In this document: piece after piece, positions 1 through 8,391 of the stretch | Layout of the letters: each line of letters begins with the position of its first letter | Numbering within the stretch: the first letter of the stretch is position 1 | Assembly (NCBI RefSeq): GCF_000826545.1 | Contig: NZ_CDME01000011.1 | Span: 1,080,001 to 1,144,000 of the forward strand | DNA length: 64,000 nt | Direction: 5' to 3' | Origin: Kibdelosporangium sp. MJ126-NF4 | GTDB lineage: Bacteria > Actinomycetota > Actinomycetes > Mycobacteriales > Pseudonocardiaceae | Notes under the pieces: generated by a model | The model's database searches: none | What the model saw: the letters and a program-made list of their open reading frames with translations, nothing else | Told to the model about the DNA's origin: nothing | Made by a program: the position numbers and the translations under genes

Positions 1-935
1 TCGCCGCCTTCACCTACGAGATGCAGGTCTGAGCCGAGTTTGGCGGCCACCTCCAGCCGCGCCTTCATCGAACCCGTCGCCACGGCGGAGGAATGCGGTT
101 CCTCGGCGAGCGCATCAATGTTCTGATACGGCAGATCCGCATCTGTTCCAATGATTAGGTGATGCTCCAGTCCATTCGCGAGTTTCGCAACGCGGACAGC
201 GTGGTCGACGTCGTCCGTGACCGGTCGGCTCTCGTTGAGATACGTGAGAACTGGAAGCCGAGGAGATCTGATTTCGGCGAGAAACGCGAGCGAGGTGGAA
301 TCGAGTCCCCCGCTGAAATCGGACGTCAGTAAACCGGCTGCCCTGACTCTGGCGTCGATCGCTCTGGCCAAGGATAATCGAAGCATGGCCGCAGCTTCGG
401 CAAGCGAAACCTGGGCGTTGGGCCGCAGCTGCAGATACGGTTCCGATTTGACATGGCCGTCCGTGATGCGGGTCATGTGTCCCGCATCCAGTCGCTCGAC
501 CCCGGCGAACATGGATCGAGCATCGAAGAGGTCACTCGCTTCGGGGGAGGTCAGCGTGGCCAGCAACGTGACCCGATCGGGCTCCGCGTTGACAAGAGCC
601 GCCAGCGCGGACGCACTCGTTCCGAACACGACATCTTCGCCCGCCCGAGCCAGGTAGAGCGGGAACTGGCCGACCGGATCCGTGAGCAGGGTGACGGAGA
701 GCGGCTGGAGAACAGCGATCGAATAGCATCCGGGCCAACCGTTGAAACACTTCGGCGCACCCGTTTCGATGAACTCGCGGAGGCCGGTTTCCAGCTCGTC
801 GCGGGAGGCGAAGCAGTGTCCGAAGACGACTGCGCGCCCCATCGGTCCACCAACGACCAGAAGTTCGTCGGATTCAATGAGTTCAATGGCCTGCGGCGCT
901 GAGACACTTCTTGCCGATCGGCCACTGAAACGCAC
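1..935 (-). CDS. Lasso-peptide macrolactam cyclase, asparagine-synthetase-like (3' end outside window)
   Basis: The enzyme should adenylate the side-chain Asp/Glu of a lasso precursor and close the isopeptide ring onto the core N-terminus. About 311 residues are visible. The N-terminal glutaminase-like fold starts MRFSGRS and lacks the Cys2 nucleophile of true asparagine synthetases, as expected for lasso cyclases. The PP-loop ATP site SGGLDS lies at residues 208-213 in the context DFSGGLDSTSLAFLAE, and the second domain motif LVGEGGD is at the window edge. The overall look is of the albusnodin/ikarugamycin-type cyclase family. The GTG start has a GGGAG ribosome site 8-10 bases upstream and follows the precursor stop by 30 bases. 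Leader-recognition (B1) and protease (B2) genes would be expected beyond coordinate 1. The frame is clear; the family call rests on motifs and the adjacent precursor. Confidence 0.85.
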   Translation of the reverse strand, partial: MRFSGRSARSVSAPQAIELIESDELLVVGGPMGRAVVFGHCFASRDELETGLREFIETGAPKCFNGWPGCYSIAVLQPLSVTLLTDPVGQFPLYLARAGEDVVFGTSASALAALVNAEPDRVTLLATLTSPEASDLFDARSMFAGVERLDAGHMTRITDGHVKSEPYLQLRPNAQVSLAEAAAMLRLSLARAIDARVRAAGLLTSDFSGGLDSTSLAFLAEIRSPRLPVLTYLNESRPVTDDVDHAVRVAKLANGLEHHLIIGTDADLPYQNIDALAEEPHSSAVATGSMKARLEVAAKLGSDLHLVGEGG

Positions 936-965
936 TCGTTTGCTCCCTCTTGCGACACCCCTCCG

Positions 966-1118
966 TCAGTCGAACTTCTGCGCGCTCGCGTCACCGCTTC
1001 CGCCGGTGCTTCCGTGAGTGACTTCCCGAACCAGGCCGAAATCATGGATCCCAGGAGGTTCGTAACCACTCTCACTCGGCTGATCGTCGCGGCGCGATTC
1101 GACCCGGTCGTCAGTCAC
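966..1118 (-). CDS. Lasso peptide precursor (50 aa; predicted core GSTGGSGDASAQKFD)
   Basis: A short gene immediately upstream of the cyclase, starting at GTG with a strong GGGAGG site 6-9 bases ahead. The leader contains YEPPGI (residues 19-24), matching the YxxPxL/I element that lasso leader-binding (RRE) proteins recognise. It is followed by an acidic-hydrophobic stretch (HDFGLVREV) and Thr34, the conserved penultimate leader residue. Cleavage after His35 would release a 15-residue core with Gly1 and Asp8, which fits an 8-membered Gly1-Asp8 macrolactam. The tail is ASAQKFD. Known: Thr at -2 and Asp/Glu at core position 7-9 are hallmarks of lasso precursors. Inferred: exact cleavage site and ring. 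A longer ORF in another frame covers the same DNA but has no coding character. Confidence 0.85.
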   Translation of the reverse strand: MTDDRVESRRDDQPSESGYEPPGIHDFGLVREVTHGSTGGSGDASAQKFD

Positions 1119-1355
1119 AAGCCACCTCCCGAGGCTCGACTCCGGGCTGTCGCAACCCGGTCACAATTGGTAAAGTCTAGCCGCCGCAACTGTCACCCGC
1201 CAGTGTTTGAACTTCACTATTTAGTGGCCCTACACGTGAGTTCTCGGTGGCAAAGCTCCAAGGAACCACGCCTACGATTCCGGCTGCGAGACTCTTCCAA
1301 CTGGCCGAGGCGCGCCACCCTAGCCAAGCGCTGGCTACAGGATTATGGTAGAAGG

Positions 1356-1370
1356 TCTTCCAATTGAAGA
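1356..1370. promoter_or_regulatory. Candidate ROK-regulator operator, upstream of the ROK gene
   Basis: TCTTCCAATTGAAGA is a perfect 5-5-5 inverted repeat 37 bases before the chosen GTG start of the ROK gene. Twelve of its 15 bases match the repeat at 2695-2709 on the other side of the same gene. A paired site flanking a ROK gene suggests autoregulation. The presence of this site between 1345 and 1408 also argues against the upstream ATG at 1345 as the start. Confidence 0.45.
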
Positions 1371-1407
1371 TGGCTCTCCGTCGGTGGGCCCCTTGACTGG
1401 AGGACCA

Positions 1408-2643
1408 GTGGCATCTACGAGTCGGACGAACCACGACGCGCGTGACTTGCTCTGGACGCCGTCCGACTCGCTGAAGGACGCGAACCGGCGGAAGATCATT
1501 CGGGCCGTGATGCTCGATCCGAGCAGTACGCAAGTGAACATCGCCCGCATCACCGGCCTGTCCCAGGCGACAGTATCGACCGTGGTGGGCGAACTCCAGG
1601 AGGAGAAGATCTTCCGGGTCGACTCCGGTGGAGGCGAGCGCGGGAAACGGATCCGCCTGGGCGCCGTACGGGGCCTGGCGGTGGGCATCGAGGTCAACCA
1701 CACCGGCTTGACAGTGGCACTGAGGCGTGTGGACACAGCCAGGGTGGAGTCGGACACCGTCGACTTCAGAGCCGACCAGGGCGGCCGGATCTGGATCTTG
1801 GAGAGTGTCCGGCTGATCACCGAACTCGCGCGCAAGACCGGGCTCGACGAGGACCACATCGTGTCGATCGGGCTGGGTGTCCCCGCTGCCGTCGACCCGC
1901 GTACCGCCTTGGTCACCCAGGTCGCCTCGTCGCTCGAGTGGAATCTGGGTGGCGATCCCCGGGAGAGGTTCCGTGATCACTTCCCCGGTGTGCCGATCAT
2001 CATCGACAACGAGGCCAATCTGGCCGCATACGGCGAATACGCCTTCGGCGCGGGCAAGGGGGACGCTGGCAGGAACGTCGAAACGATGTTGTTCGTCAAA
2101 GCCTCGACAGGCATCGGATCGGGCCTGATCATCGGCGGTCTGATCTACCGCGGACGCCACGGCCTGGCCGGCGAGCTGGGCCATCTGACCATGGATCCCA
2201 CGGGAATCGTCTGCCGTTGCGGCAATCGTGGCTGCCTGGAGACGTTGGTCGGCGGCGCGCGTCTGGTCGAGCAGGTGCGGCAGGCCTATTCCGGATACCG
2301 GATAGACCTGCCCACCGGGCTGGAAGGCATGATCGAAAAGGCCAAGGGCGGGGATCAGGTGTGCGGCCGGGTGCTGCACGACGCCGGTCGCAACATCGGC
2401 CTGGCGCTGGCAAGGGTGTGCAACCTGCTCAACCCCGAGATCATCGTGCTTGGCGGAGAGCTGAGCCGAGCGTCCGAACTGCTCATCGAGCCCGCCGAAC
2501 AGAGCTTGCGCCTCTATGCGCTGCGGGGGATGTTCGACCACCCCGAGCCGACTCGGATCGTGGGATCGCAGCTCGGCCTCCTGGCGGGTGCTCAGGGCGC
2601 ACTCGGCTTCGCACTGAAGGCGGACACGACGGTCGGTGGCTAG
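1408..2643 (+). CDS. ROK-family transcriptional regulator
   Basis: A sugar-responsive DNA-binding protein of the ROK (repressor, ORF, kinase) type, 411 residues. The N-terminal winged helix (about residues 20-75) reads KIIRAVMLDPSSTQ...ITGLSQATVSTVVGEL. The ROK domain has IIDNEANLAAYGEY, the glycine-rich GIGSGLIIGGLIYRG, GELGH, and the zinc-binding CRCGNRGCLE around residues 268-277. The GTG start at 1408 is preferred because TGGAGG lies 6 bases ahead; an in-frame ATG at 1345 would add 21 residues without a ribosome site. It is divergent from the lasso precursor and flanked by two similar inverted repeats, so it could control itself, the downstream gene and possibly the lasso locus. Ligand unknown. 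Confidence 0.9.
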   Translation: MASTSRTNHDARDLLWTPSDSLKDANRRKIIRAVMLDPSSTQVNIARITGLSQATVSTVVGELQEEKIFRVDSGGGERGKRIRLGAVRGLAVGIEVNHTGLTVALRRVDTARVESDTVDFRADQGGRIWILESVRLITELARKTGLDEDHIVSIGLGVPAAVDPRTALVTQVASSLEWNLGGDPRERFRDHFPGVPIIIDNEANLAAYGEYAFGAGKGDAGRNVETMLFVKASTGIGSGLIIGGLIYRGRHGLAGELGHLTMDPTGIVCRCGNRGCLETLVGGARLVEQVRQAYSGYRIDLPTGLEGMIEKAKGGDQVCGRVLHDAGRNIGLALARVCNLLNPEIIVLGGELSRASELLIEPAEQSLRLYALRGMFDHPEPTRIVGSQLGLLAGAQGALGFALKADTTVGG

Positions 2644-2691
2644 GACGGTTTCATCTTCAAGCTTGATGTCACGGTCGGTTCTGAAGCAGTA

Positions 2692-2719
2692 TTGACTTCA
2701 AATCGAAGAGTCGTATCCT
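2692..2719 (+). promoter_or_regulatory. Sigma70-like promoter
   Basis: TTGACT (2692-2697) and TATCCT (2714-2719) with a 16-base spacer, a close match to a vegetative actinobacterial promoter. It would drive the downstream GT-like gene or a small gene at 2736. The putative ROK operator at 2695-2709 overlaps the -35 element. Confidence 0.55.
2695..2709. promoter_or_regulatory. Candidate ROK operator overlapping a -35 box
   Basis: ACTTCAAATCGAAGA has 12 of 15 bases identical to the repeat at 1356-1370, including the CTTC and GAAGA arms and the 5-base AT-rich spacer. Its position over the -35 hexamer fits repression of the downstream gene by the ROK protein. Confidence 0.45.
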
Positions 2720-3142
2720 TTCAACTGGGAGGCCCGTGACGTTCGAAGGCGAAGACGGTGAGGGCAATGAGGCCAATCCTCGGGAGTGCATGCGTCAGTC
2801 GATCGATCTGCGGAGCGGAAGCGCCCTGTGCCCGGAGTTCTGTGCTGCGTACGGCGGCCAACCTGGGCCGCCGCGCCAGAAAAGTGGCCGAGCTCGCGAT
2901 CGCGAGTCCCAGGTATTTCCTTCCCTCCCCAGTGAAAGCCAGGTAGCGCCATGTCCTCCCGATCCCGCCGCCGGAGAACGGCCGACCCCGGCCACCATGC
3001 CACCGAAGGTCCGAGGCGCCTGACACCACGTAGGGGCATCCCAGCCGGTAGGCGGACAACGGTCCCGAGCCAGCGCAGCACCCCACCTGACGTGCTGGTT
3101 CCGTGTCCCACTGCCAGGGCGAACCGCCACAACTGGTCGACC

Positions 3143-4315
3143 ATGAACACGGAACGCACTGTCCTCGTGGGGGTTCACACCCCGACAAGCCTGCTGCGGC
3201 TCGAGGACATCACGCTGCTGCTTGAGCACGACCCGCGGGTCCAGCTGATCTACACCCAGGTGCCTGACCAGCTGGGAAACGGTGTGGCGCAGACGCTCCA
3301 GCAGCTCGAAGTGCGGACGATCCCGTGGCAGGAGGCCGTCTGTCAGACGTTCGACCTGACCATCTCCGCGAGCCTGCACCAGATGGGCGAAGTGGCCGCT
3401 GTCCGCCGTTTCACGGCTCCGCACGGAGCCGGCTACAACAAGCTCTGGCCCTCCTGGGCCACGGATGAGCCTGGCAGCGTGCGGCAGGTCTACGGACTCG
3501 ACCGCCGGTCCCTGCTCGACGAGCACGACCAGCCGATCTTCGACTCGATCGTGCTCCCGCACCACGACCACGTGGCGACACTCACCCGGCAGTGCCCAGA
3601 AGCAGTCGCGGCGGCGGTCATCGCCGGAGATCCGTGCTACGACCGGCTGTGCGCATCCCTGTCGGCCAGGGGCAAGTACCGGTCGAGGCTGGGTGTTCGC
3701 GACGCCCAGACCCTGGTCGCCGTGTCCTCCACCTGGGGGCAGCAGTCACTGCTGGGCAGCCAGCGGAATCTGTTGTTGCGACTGACTTCCGAACTTTCAG
3801 TCACCCATCGGGTCATCGCGACCCTGCACCCGGCGGTGTGGTCACAACACGGCTCTCGCCAGGTCCGCACCTGGCTGCGCGACGCCCGCGCGGCCGGAAT
3901 GGACCTCATCGACGCAGGGCAGGACTGGCGAGCGTTGGTGGTTTCCGCGGACGTGATGGTCGCTGACCACAGCTCGTTGGCCGTGTACGCATCGAGCGTG
4001 AAGGTGCCGTTGCTGCTCAGTCATTTCGCCCATGACGAGATAGACCCGCACTCAGTGATGGCAGAGCTGGTCGGCCGGAGCCCGCGGCTGTGTCCATCAA
4101 CACCGCTGCTCGAACAGCTGGACGAAGCCAGGCGGGCACAACCCGCCCAGTGGGACGTGTCCGGCCGCCGGATCTCAACTGTCAAAGGACAATCCGCCGC
4201 CATTCTCCAGCGGGAGCTCTACCAGTTGCTCAATCTGTCCGAGCCCCCCACGGCGGCGAGCTGGCCACTCGTTCCGGTGCCACGACTCGTAAGGGACGTG
4301 GTCGATCTCCACTGA
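3143..4315 (+). CDS. GT-B-like protein (CDP-glycerol glycerophosphotransferase-like fold), function unknown
   Basis: A 390-residue soluble protein resembling an actinobacterial family loosely related to glycerophosphotransferase/GT-B enzymes. Visible elements are an N-terminal Rossmann-like strand (RTVLVGVHTPTSLLRL), a mid-protein APHGAGYNK that resembles a nucleotide/phosphate loop, GDPCYDRL after the linker, and C-terminal VMVADHSSLAVYA, where GT-B proteins place a donor-binding D/E-H-S motif. The ATG at 3143 is preferred because the in-frame upstream extension (from 2951) is low-complexity Arg/Pro. The ribosome site is weak, so the start is uncertain. It sits alone behind a promoter that overlaps a putative ROK operator. 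Substrate not predictable. Confidence 0.6.
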   Translation: MNTERTVLVGVHTPTSLLRLEDITLLLEHDPRVQLIYTQVPDQLGNGVAQTLQQLEVRTIPWQEAVCQTFDLTISASLHQMGEVAAVRRFTAPHGAGYNKLWPSWATDEPGSVRQVYGLDRRSLLDEHDQPIFDSIVLPHHDHVATLTRQCPEAVAAAVIAGDPCYDRLCASLSARGKYRSRLGVRDAQTLVAVSSTWGQQSLLGSQRNLLLRLTSELSVTHRVIATLHPAVWSQHGSRQVRTWLRDARAAGMDLIDAGQDWRALVVSADVMVADHSSLAVYASSVKVPLLLSHFAHDEIDPHSVMAELVGRSPRLCPSTPLLEQLDEARRAQPAQWDVSGRRISTVKGQSAAILQRELYQLLNLSEPPTAASWPLVPVPRLVRDVVDLH

Positions 4316-4424
4316 CTGAGCACGGCGCGGGGGCATCTCCGCGGTATCCCGGTCGGCCGCCCACCGGTACGGAATGCGAGTGGCTGAACCAGCGCTCGCA
4401 TATCGTCAGGACTTGCGGGTCGGT

Positions 4425-4440
4425 AAGGCCGAAAGACCCT
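4425..4440. promoter_or_regulatory. DevR/DosR-like box upstream of the cation ATPase
   Basis: AAGGCC-GAAA-GACCCT, one arm mismatch from the local consensus AGGGYC-N4-GRCCCT. It ends 57 bases before the ATPase start, the same distance as the box before acetate kinase. Confidence 0.6.
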
Positions 4441-4497
4441 GTGACTTGCCCTGATCGCCTCTAGTGGCGTCTTTCTCGGATCACGACTCTTGATGGC

Positions 4498-7248
4498 ATG
4501 AGCACATCGGTGACAACGGACGCGTATCGGATCGGCGCGGGGCAACTGGCTGAGTTGCTGGGCATTGACCCGGATCAGGGGATGTCTGCCGCGCAGGTCG
4601 AGCGCCGTCGGGCTCAGTTCGGGCCGAACATCCTGCCGGTGGAGAGTGACGGTGGTGCTCTTCTGCGGTTTGTCCGGCAGTGTCACGACCCGTTGGTGTA
4701 TGTGCTGCTCGTTTCAGTGGCGGTAACGCTGAGCATGGCGCACTTCGTCGACGCGGGGGTCATTCTCGGTGTCGTTCTGCTGAACGCGGTGATCGGATAC
4801 GTGCAGGAGTCGCGTGCTCGGTCCGCTTTGGACGCACTGTCTCGGATGATTCCTGCCGAGGCGGCCGTGGTGCGGGACGGTGTCACGGTCAAGGTTCCCG
4901 CTGAGGATCTGGTTCCGGGTGATGTCGTGGTGTTGCAGGCGGGGGACAAGGTCGCGGCTGATGTCCGGCTTGTGGTGGCCGACTCGCTGGAGGTCGACGA
5001 GTCCGCGTTGACGGGTGAGTCCGTGCCTGTGTCGAAGGACGAGGATGTGGTGCTGCCGGACGGTACGGTTCTGGCGGACCGGCGGAACATGGCCTACTCC
5101 GGCACGGTGGTGACTCGTGGTGCGGGGCGCGGTGTCGTTGTGGCGACGGGCGTGGACACCGAGTTGGGTTTGGTCAACAAGCTGGTCGGTGCCGCGAATG
5201 CGACGCGGACACCGTTGACGCGTAAGTTGACCGGTTTCAGCAGGCAGTTGGCGTTGGTCATTGTCGGGCTCGCCGTGGTGACGTTCGGAATCGGGCTGTT
5301 TCGGGGAAGCCCGGCGGGGGAGATGTTCACCGCCGCTGTGGCGTTGGCGGTTGGTGCGATTCCCGAAGGGTTGCCCGCGGCGGTCACGATCGTGCTGGCG
5401 ATCGGTGTGGTGCGGATGTCTCGGCGGAACGCGATTGTTCGCCGGTTGCCCGCGGTGGAGACGTTGGGTGGGACGACCGTGGTGTGTACTGACAAGACGG
5501 GAACGCTGACAGCCAATGAGATGACCGTGAAAGCGGTCGTGGTCGGCAGTCGGAGCCATGAGGTGACCGGGCTCGGATATGCCTCGGACGGTCACGTTGA
5601 GGGGCTGGATGAGGACGCGCGTGAGTGTCTGTTGGCGGGTGCGTTGTGCAACGACACGAGCCTTCGACCGGCGGACGGCGGCTGGGAAGTCGTTGGCGAC
5701 CCGACGGAGGCGGCGCTGCTGGTGTCGGCGACCAAAGCGGGAGTCGACACCTCCGGGTACTCGCGGATTGATGTTCTCCCGTTCGATTCGGCACGGCAGT
5801 TGATGGTCACGTTGCATCGCGGCCCGGACGGTCTGGTCGGCTACATCAAAGGGGCGGTCGAACAGGTGCTGGCGTTGACCGGCGGGGGTGACTGTTCACT
5901 TGCCGAGCAGTGGGCCGCGACTGGACTGCGTGTGCTTGCGTTCGCCCGGTTCACGCCGCTGCCCGGGGTGTACCGGATCGAGTTGGACGACCTGTCGGGA
6001 CGTGCTGTTCTGCTTGGCTTTCAGGTCATGCATGATCCGTCGCGGCCGGAAGCGCTCGCGGCGGTGGCCGCGTGCAGGCAGGCGGGCATCGAAGTCAAGA
6101 TGATCACTGGTGACCACGGTGCCACCGCGCGGGCGATTGCCGACGACTTCGGCCTGGGCCAGGGCGTCGTGTCGGGGACAGAGATCAACGCCACGCCGGA
6201 TGACGACTTGGCGCGAATGTCGGTGTTCGCACGCGTCTCGCCGGAGCAGAAGCTGCGGCTGGTGGAGTTGTTGCAGCGCAAGGGGCATGTGGTCGCGATG
6301 ACGGGCGACGGCGTGAACGACGCGCCCGCGCTGCGGCAGGCCGACATCGGTGTGGCGATGGGACGTGGTGGCACGCAGGCGGCGAAGGAGGCCGCGGACA
6401 TGGTCCTGGCCGACGACAACTTCGCCACGATCGAAGCCGCGGTGGAAGAGGGCCGCGGCGTGTTCGACAACCTGCGCAAGTTTCTGGCCTGGACGTTGCC
6501 GACCAACATCGCTGAAGGGCTGGTCATCCTCGTGGCGATCGTCGCGGGTGCGGTGCTGCCGATCCTGCCGGTGCAGATCCTGTGGATCAACATGACCACG
6601 GCCGTGTTCCTGGGGCTGGCCTTGGCGTTCGAGCCGAAGGAATCCGGCATCATGCTGCGCCGGCCGCGTTCGCCCAGTCTGCCGCTGCTCACGGTGGACC
6701 TGGTGCGCCGGATCGTCCTGGTTTCCCTTGTCCTTGTGACGGCTGCTTTCTGGATGTTCCAAGGCTTGATGGACATGGGTGCGCCAGTGGCGGAAGCACG
6801 GACGGCGGCGATCAACGTCTTCGTGGTCGTGCAGATCGCCTACCTGATCAGTTGCCGGTCTCTGGACCGGTTCCGGTTGGGCGGGTGGAATCGGTGGCTG
6901 TTGGGCGGAATCGGTCTGATGGTCGGACTGCAGGCGTTGATCACCTATGTGCCGGTGCTGAACACCTTGTTCCACACCGCCCCGCTGACCGGTGGTGTGT
7001 GGCTGGTCATTCTTGCCGCGGGAGTGGCGGCGTTCTTCGTCGTGGAGGTCGACAAGCTGGTGTGGCGGTGGGGAGCGGAGCGGAACGCGCGAATTCGCGC
7101 CCAGAAAACCGAAGGGCACGTCCGCGCCCAGTTCCTCGGCGACGCGGGCGGCGTAGTGCGTTCGTCAACGTCATTGTGTGAGCGCGGCAGGACGGTGGAG
7201 AGTGCCGGACGATCCGAGGTGGTGGGGTCTTTCGGCCCTGAGTTGTGA
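4498..7248 (+). CDS. P2-type cation-transporting ATPase (CtpF-like)
   Basis: An ATP-driven cation pump in the cytoplasmic membrane, 916 residues, the normal size of P2A/P2B ATPases. It has an N-terminal cation-ATPase domain (residues about 10-80), an actuator loop with TGESVPV at 172-178, the phosphorylation motif DKTGTLT at 332-338, a hinge TGDGVNDAP at 602-610, and about ten membrane segments including PEGLPAAVTIVLA, which carries the PEGL element of Ca2+/heavy-cation pumps. The last 50 residues are an Arg-rich tail. Mycobacterial CtpF is a member of the DosR regulon; here a DevR-like box precedes the gene and acetate kinase follows. The transported ion is likely Ca2+ or another divalent cation, not fixed by the sequence. 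Confidence 0.93.
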   Translation: MSTSVTTDAYRIGAGQLAELLGIDPDQGMSAAQVERRRAQFGPNILPVESDGGALLRFVRQCHDPLVYVLLVSVAVTLSMAHFVDAGVILGVVLLNAVIGYVQESRARSALDALSRMIPAEAAVVRDGVTVKVPAEDLVPGDVVVLQAGDKVAADVRLVVADSLEVDESALTGESVPVSKDEDVVLPDGTVLADRRNMAYSGTVVTRGAGRGVVVATGVDTELGLVNKLVGAANATRTPLTRKLTGFSRQLALVIVGLAVVTFGIGLFRGSPAGEMFTAAVALAVGAIPEGLPAAVTIVLAIGVVRMSRRNAIVRRLPAVETLGGTTVVCTDKTGTLTANEMTVKAVVVGSRSHEVTGLGYASDGHVEGLDEDARECLLAGALCNDTSLRPADGGWEVVGDPTEAALLVSATKAGVDTSGYSRIDVLPFDSARQLMVTLHRGPDGLVGYIKGAVEQVLALTGGGDCSLAEQWAATGLRVLAFARFTPLPGVYRIELDDLSGRAVLLGFQVMHDPSRPEALAAVAACRQAGIEVKMITGDHGATARAIADDFGLGQGVVSGTEINATPDDDLARMSVFARVSPEQKLRLVELLQRKGHVVAMTGDGVNDAPALRQADIGVAMGRGGTQAAKEAADMVLADDNFATIEAAVEEGRGVFDNLRKFLAWTLPTNIAEGLVILVAIVAGAVLPILPVQILWINMTTAVFLGLALAFEPKESGIMLRRPRSPSLPLLTVDLVRRIVLVSLVLVTAAFWMFQGLMDMGAPVAEARTAAINVFVVVQIAYLISCRSLDRFRLGGWNRWLLGGIGLMVGLQALITYVPVLNTLFHTAPLTGGVWLVILAAGVAAFFVVEVDKLVWRWGAERNARIRAQKTEGHVRAQFLGDAGGVVRSSTSLCERGRTVESAGRSEVVGSFGPEL
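7224..7239. promoter_or_regulatory. DevR/DosR-like box upstream of ackA
   Basis: GGGGTC-TTTC-GGCCCT matches the local consensus with one arm change. It lies inside the last codons of the ATPase gene and ends 57 bases before the acetate kinase start. Confidence 0.6.
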
Positions 7249-7296
7249 GCCGATCGCCACTGACCCGGACGTCTGTCACCCAGTCACAGTGAGGGT

Positions 7297-8391
7297 ATGC
7301 GTGTGATGACGGTGAATCCCGGATCCTCCAGCCTCAAGCTGTCGCTGGTCGTGGACGGCATCGAGACAGAGCGGTCTGTCGTCGACCGGTGGGATGGCGT
7401 GGACTGCGCGCCGCTGCTGCGTCCGCAATGGCCGAAGATCGATGTGGTGGCAGTGCGGTTCGTGCACGGTGGCGATCGGCGCGCGCCAGTGGTTCTGGAC
7501 GAGGGGATTCTGGACGATCTGACCGACTTCGTGCCGCTCGCTCCGCTGCACCAGCCGCGGTCGCTGATGGCGGCGAAGGTCATGATGTGGGGTTCGGCTC
7601 CCGTCGTGGCGTGCTTCGACACCGCGTTCCACGCGTCGATGGCCATAGCGGCACGGGTTTACGGCTTGCCCAGGCACTTGACTGAGAAGTACGGACTGCG
7701 CCGATACGGGTTCCACGGCTTGTCATGCCAGTACGCGATGCGTCGTATCACCGAGCTGATACACAACAATCCGGACCGGACGCAGGCTCTTTGTGTCCAT
7801 ATGGGAGCAGGGGTGTCTGTCACCGCGGTCAAGAATGGCCGCAGTGTCGATACGAGTATGGGATTCACCCCGTTGGAGGGCGCGATGATGGCGACCCGTT
7901 CCGGTTCGGTCGATCCCGGTCTGCTCGTGCATCTGTTGGAGCAGAAGATCTGTCGTGTTGACGAGTTGAGCGATCTGCTCTACCACCAGTCCGGTCTGGC
8001 CGGGATGACAGGCACCAGCGGCGATATGCGGGACGTGCTCGCTGCGCGCAAGTGCGGGGACCAGGACGCGGCGTTGGCGGTAGAGGTTTACGTGCGCCGT
8101 ATTCGCAGGGAGATCGGTGCGTTGGCGGTGTCGCTCGACCGGTTGGACGCGGTTGTGTTCACCGGCGGGGTGGCGGTTCACAACTGGGAGTTGGTCAGGG
8201 AGATCGCCCAGGGGCTTGAGGTTCTCAATGTCGATGTGGTGAAGCGGTTGTTGGCCGCGCACGGCGATCGGGTGGTCAGTCCGCTGGGTCAGTTGCCGCG
8301 CGTCTTCATGATCAAGGATCGGGAAGAGCTTGAACTGGCCAAGCAGGCCGAGTTGACGATGGTTCGGATCGAGCAGGGAGTGACGTCATGA
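7297..8391 (+). CDS. ackA: Acetate kinase
   Basis: Catalyses acetyl phosphate + ADP to acetate + ATP in the cytosol. The protein is 364 residues, shorter than the usual ~400. It begins MRVMTVNPGSSSLKLSLV (acetate kinase signature 1) and has RYGFHGLSC, the nucleotide-binding VHMGAGVSVTAVKNGRSVDT followed by SMGFTPLEG, and VFTGGVAVHN near the end. MGAG replaces the usual LGNG in the phosphate loop. No phosphotransacetylase gene is nearby; acetyl phosphate can instead come from the phosphoketolase at 10376, giving a redox-independent ATP source. The stop overlaps the nitroreductase start (ATGA). A DevR-like box precedes it. Confidence 0.95.
   Translation: MRVMTVNPGSSSLKLSLVVDGIETERSVVDRWDGVDCAPLLRPQWPKIDVVAVRFVHGGDRRAPVVLDEGILDDLTDFVPLAPLHQPRSLMAAKVMMWGSAPVVACFDTAFHASMAIAARVYGLPRHLTEKYGLRRYGFHGLSCQYAMRRITELIHNNPDRTQALCVHMGAGVSVTAVKNGRSVDTSMGFTPLEGAMMATRSGSVDPGLLVHLLEQKICRVDELSDLLYHQSGLAGMTGTSGDMRDVLAARKCGDQDAALAVEVYVRRIRREIGALAVSLDRLDAVVFTGGVAVHNWELVREIAQGLEVLNVDVVKRLLAAHGDRVVSPLGQLPRVFMIKDREELELAKQAELTMVRIEQGVTS

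Larger units (their letters stand above)
2644..3142. other. About 500 bp between ROK gene and GT-like gene; no confident gene
   Basis: Short ORFs exist on both strands here (for example a GTG-started one at 2736-3023 just after a GGGAGG) but their translations are rich in Arg/Pro/Gly and show no recognisable domain. The left end holds a promoter-like pair and an inverted repeat (listed separately), plus a half-site TCTTC at 2654. The rest may be a long untranslated leader or a decayed gene. Confidence 0.4.

Noticed and set aside
551..1075. 174-residue ORF on the minus strand overlapping the lasso precursor
   Set aside because: Ser/Arg-rich with no domain; it crosses both the precursor and the cyclase start in a different frame, and those two have ribosome sites and family motifs.
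1119..1355. Promoter for the lasso precursor
   Set aside because: A TAGACT at 1174-1179 (minus strand) could be a -10 element, but no acceptable -35 lies at 16-18 bases, so I did not call it.
2736..3188. Small ORFs on both strands between the ROK gene and the GT-like gene
   Set aside because: Overlapping Arg/Pro/Gly-rich frames on opposite strands without domains or consistent ribosome sites; insufficient to call a gene.
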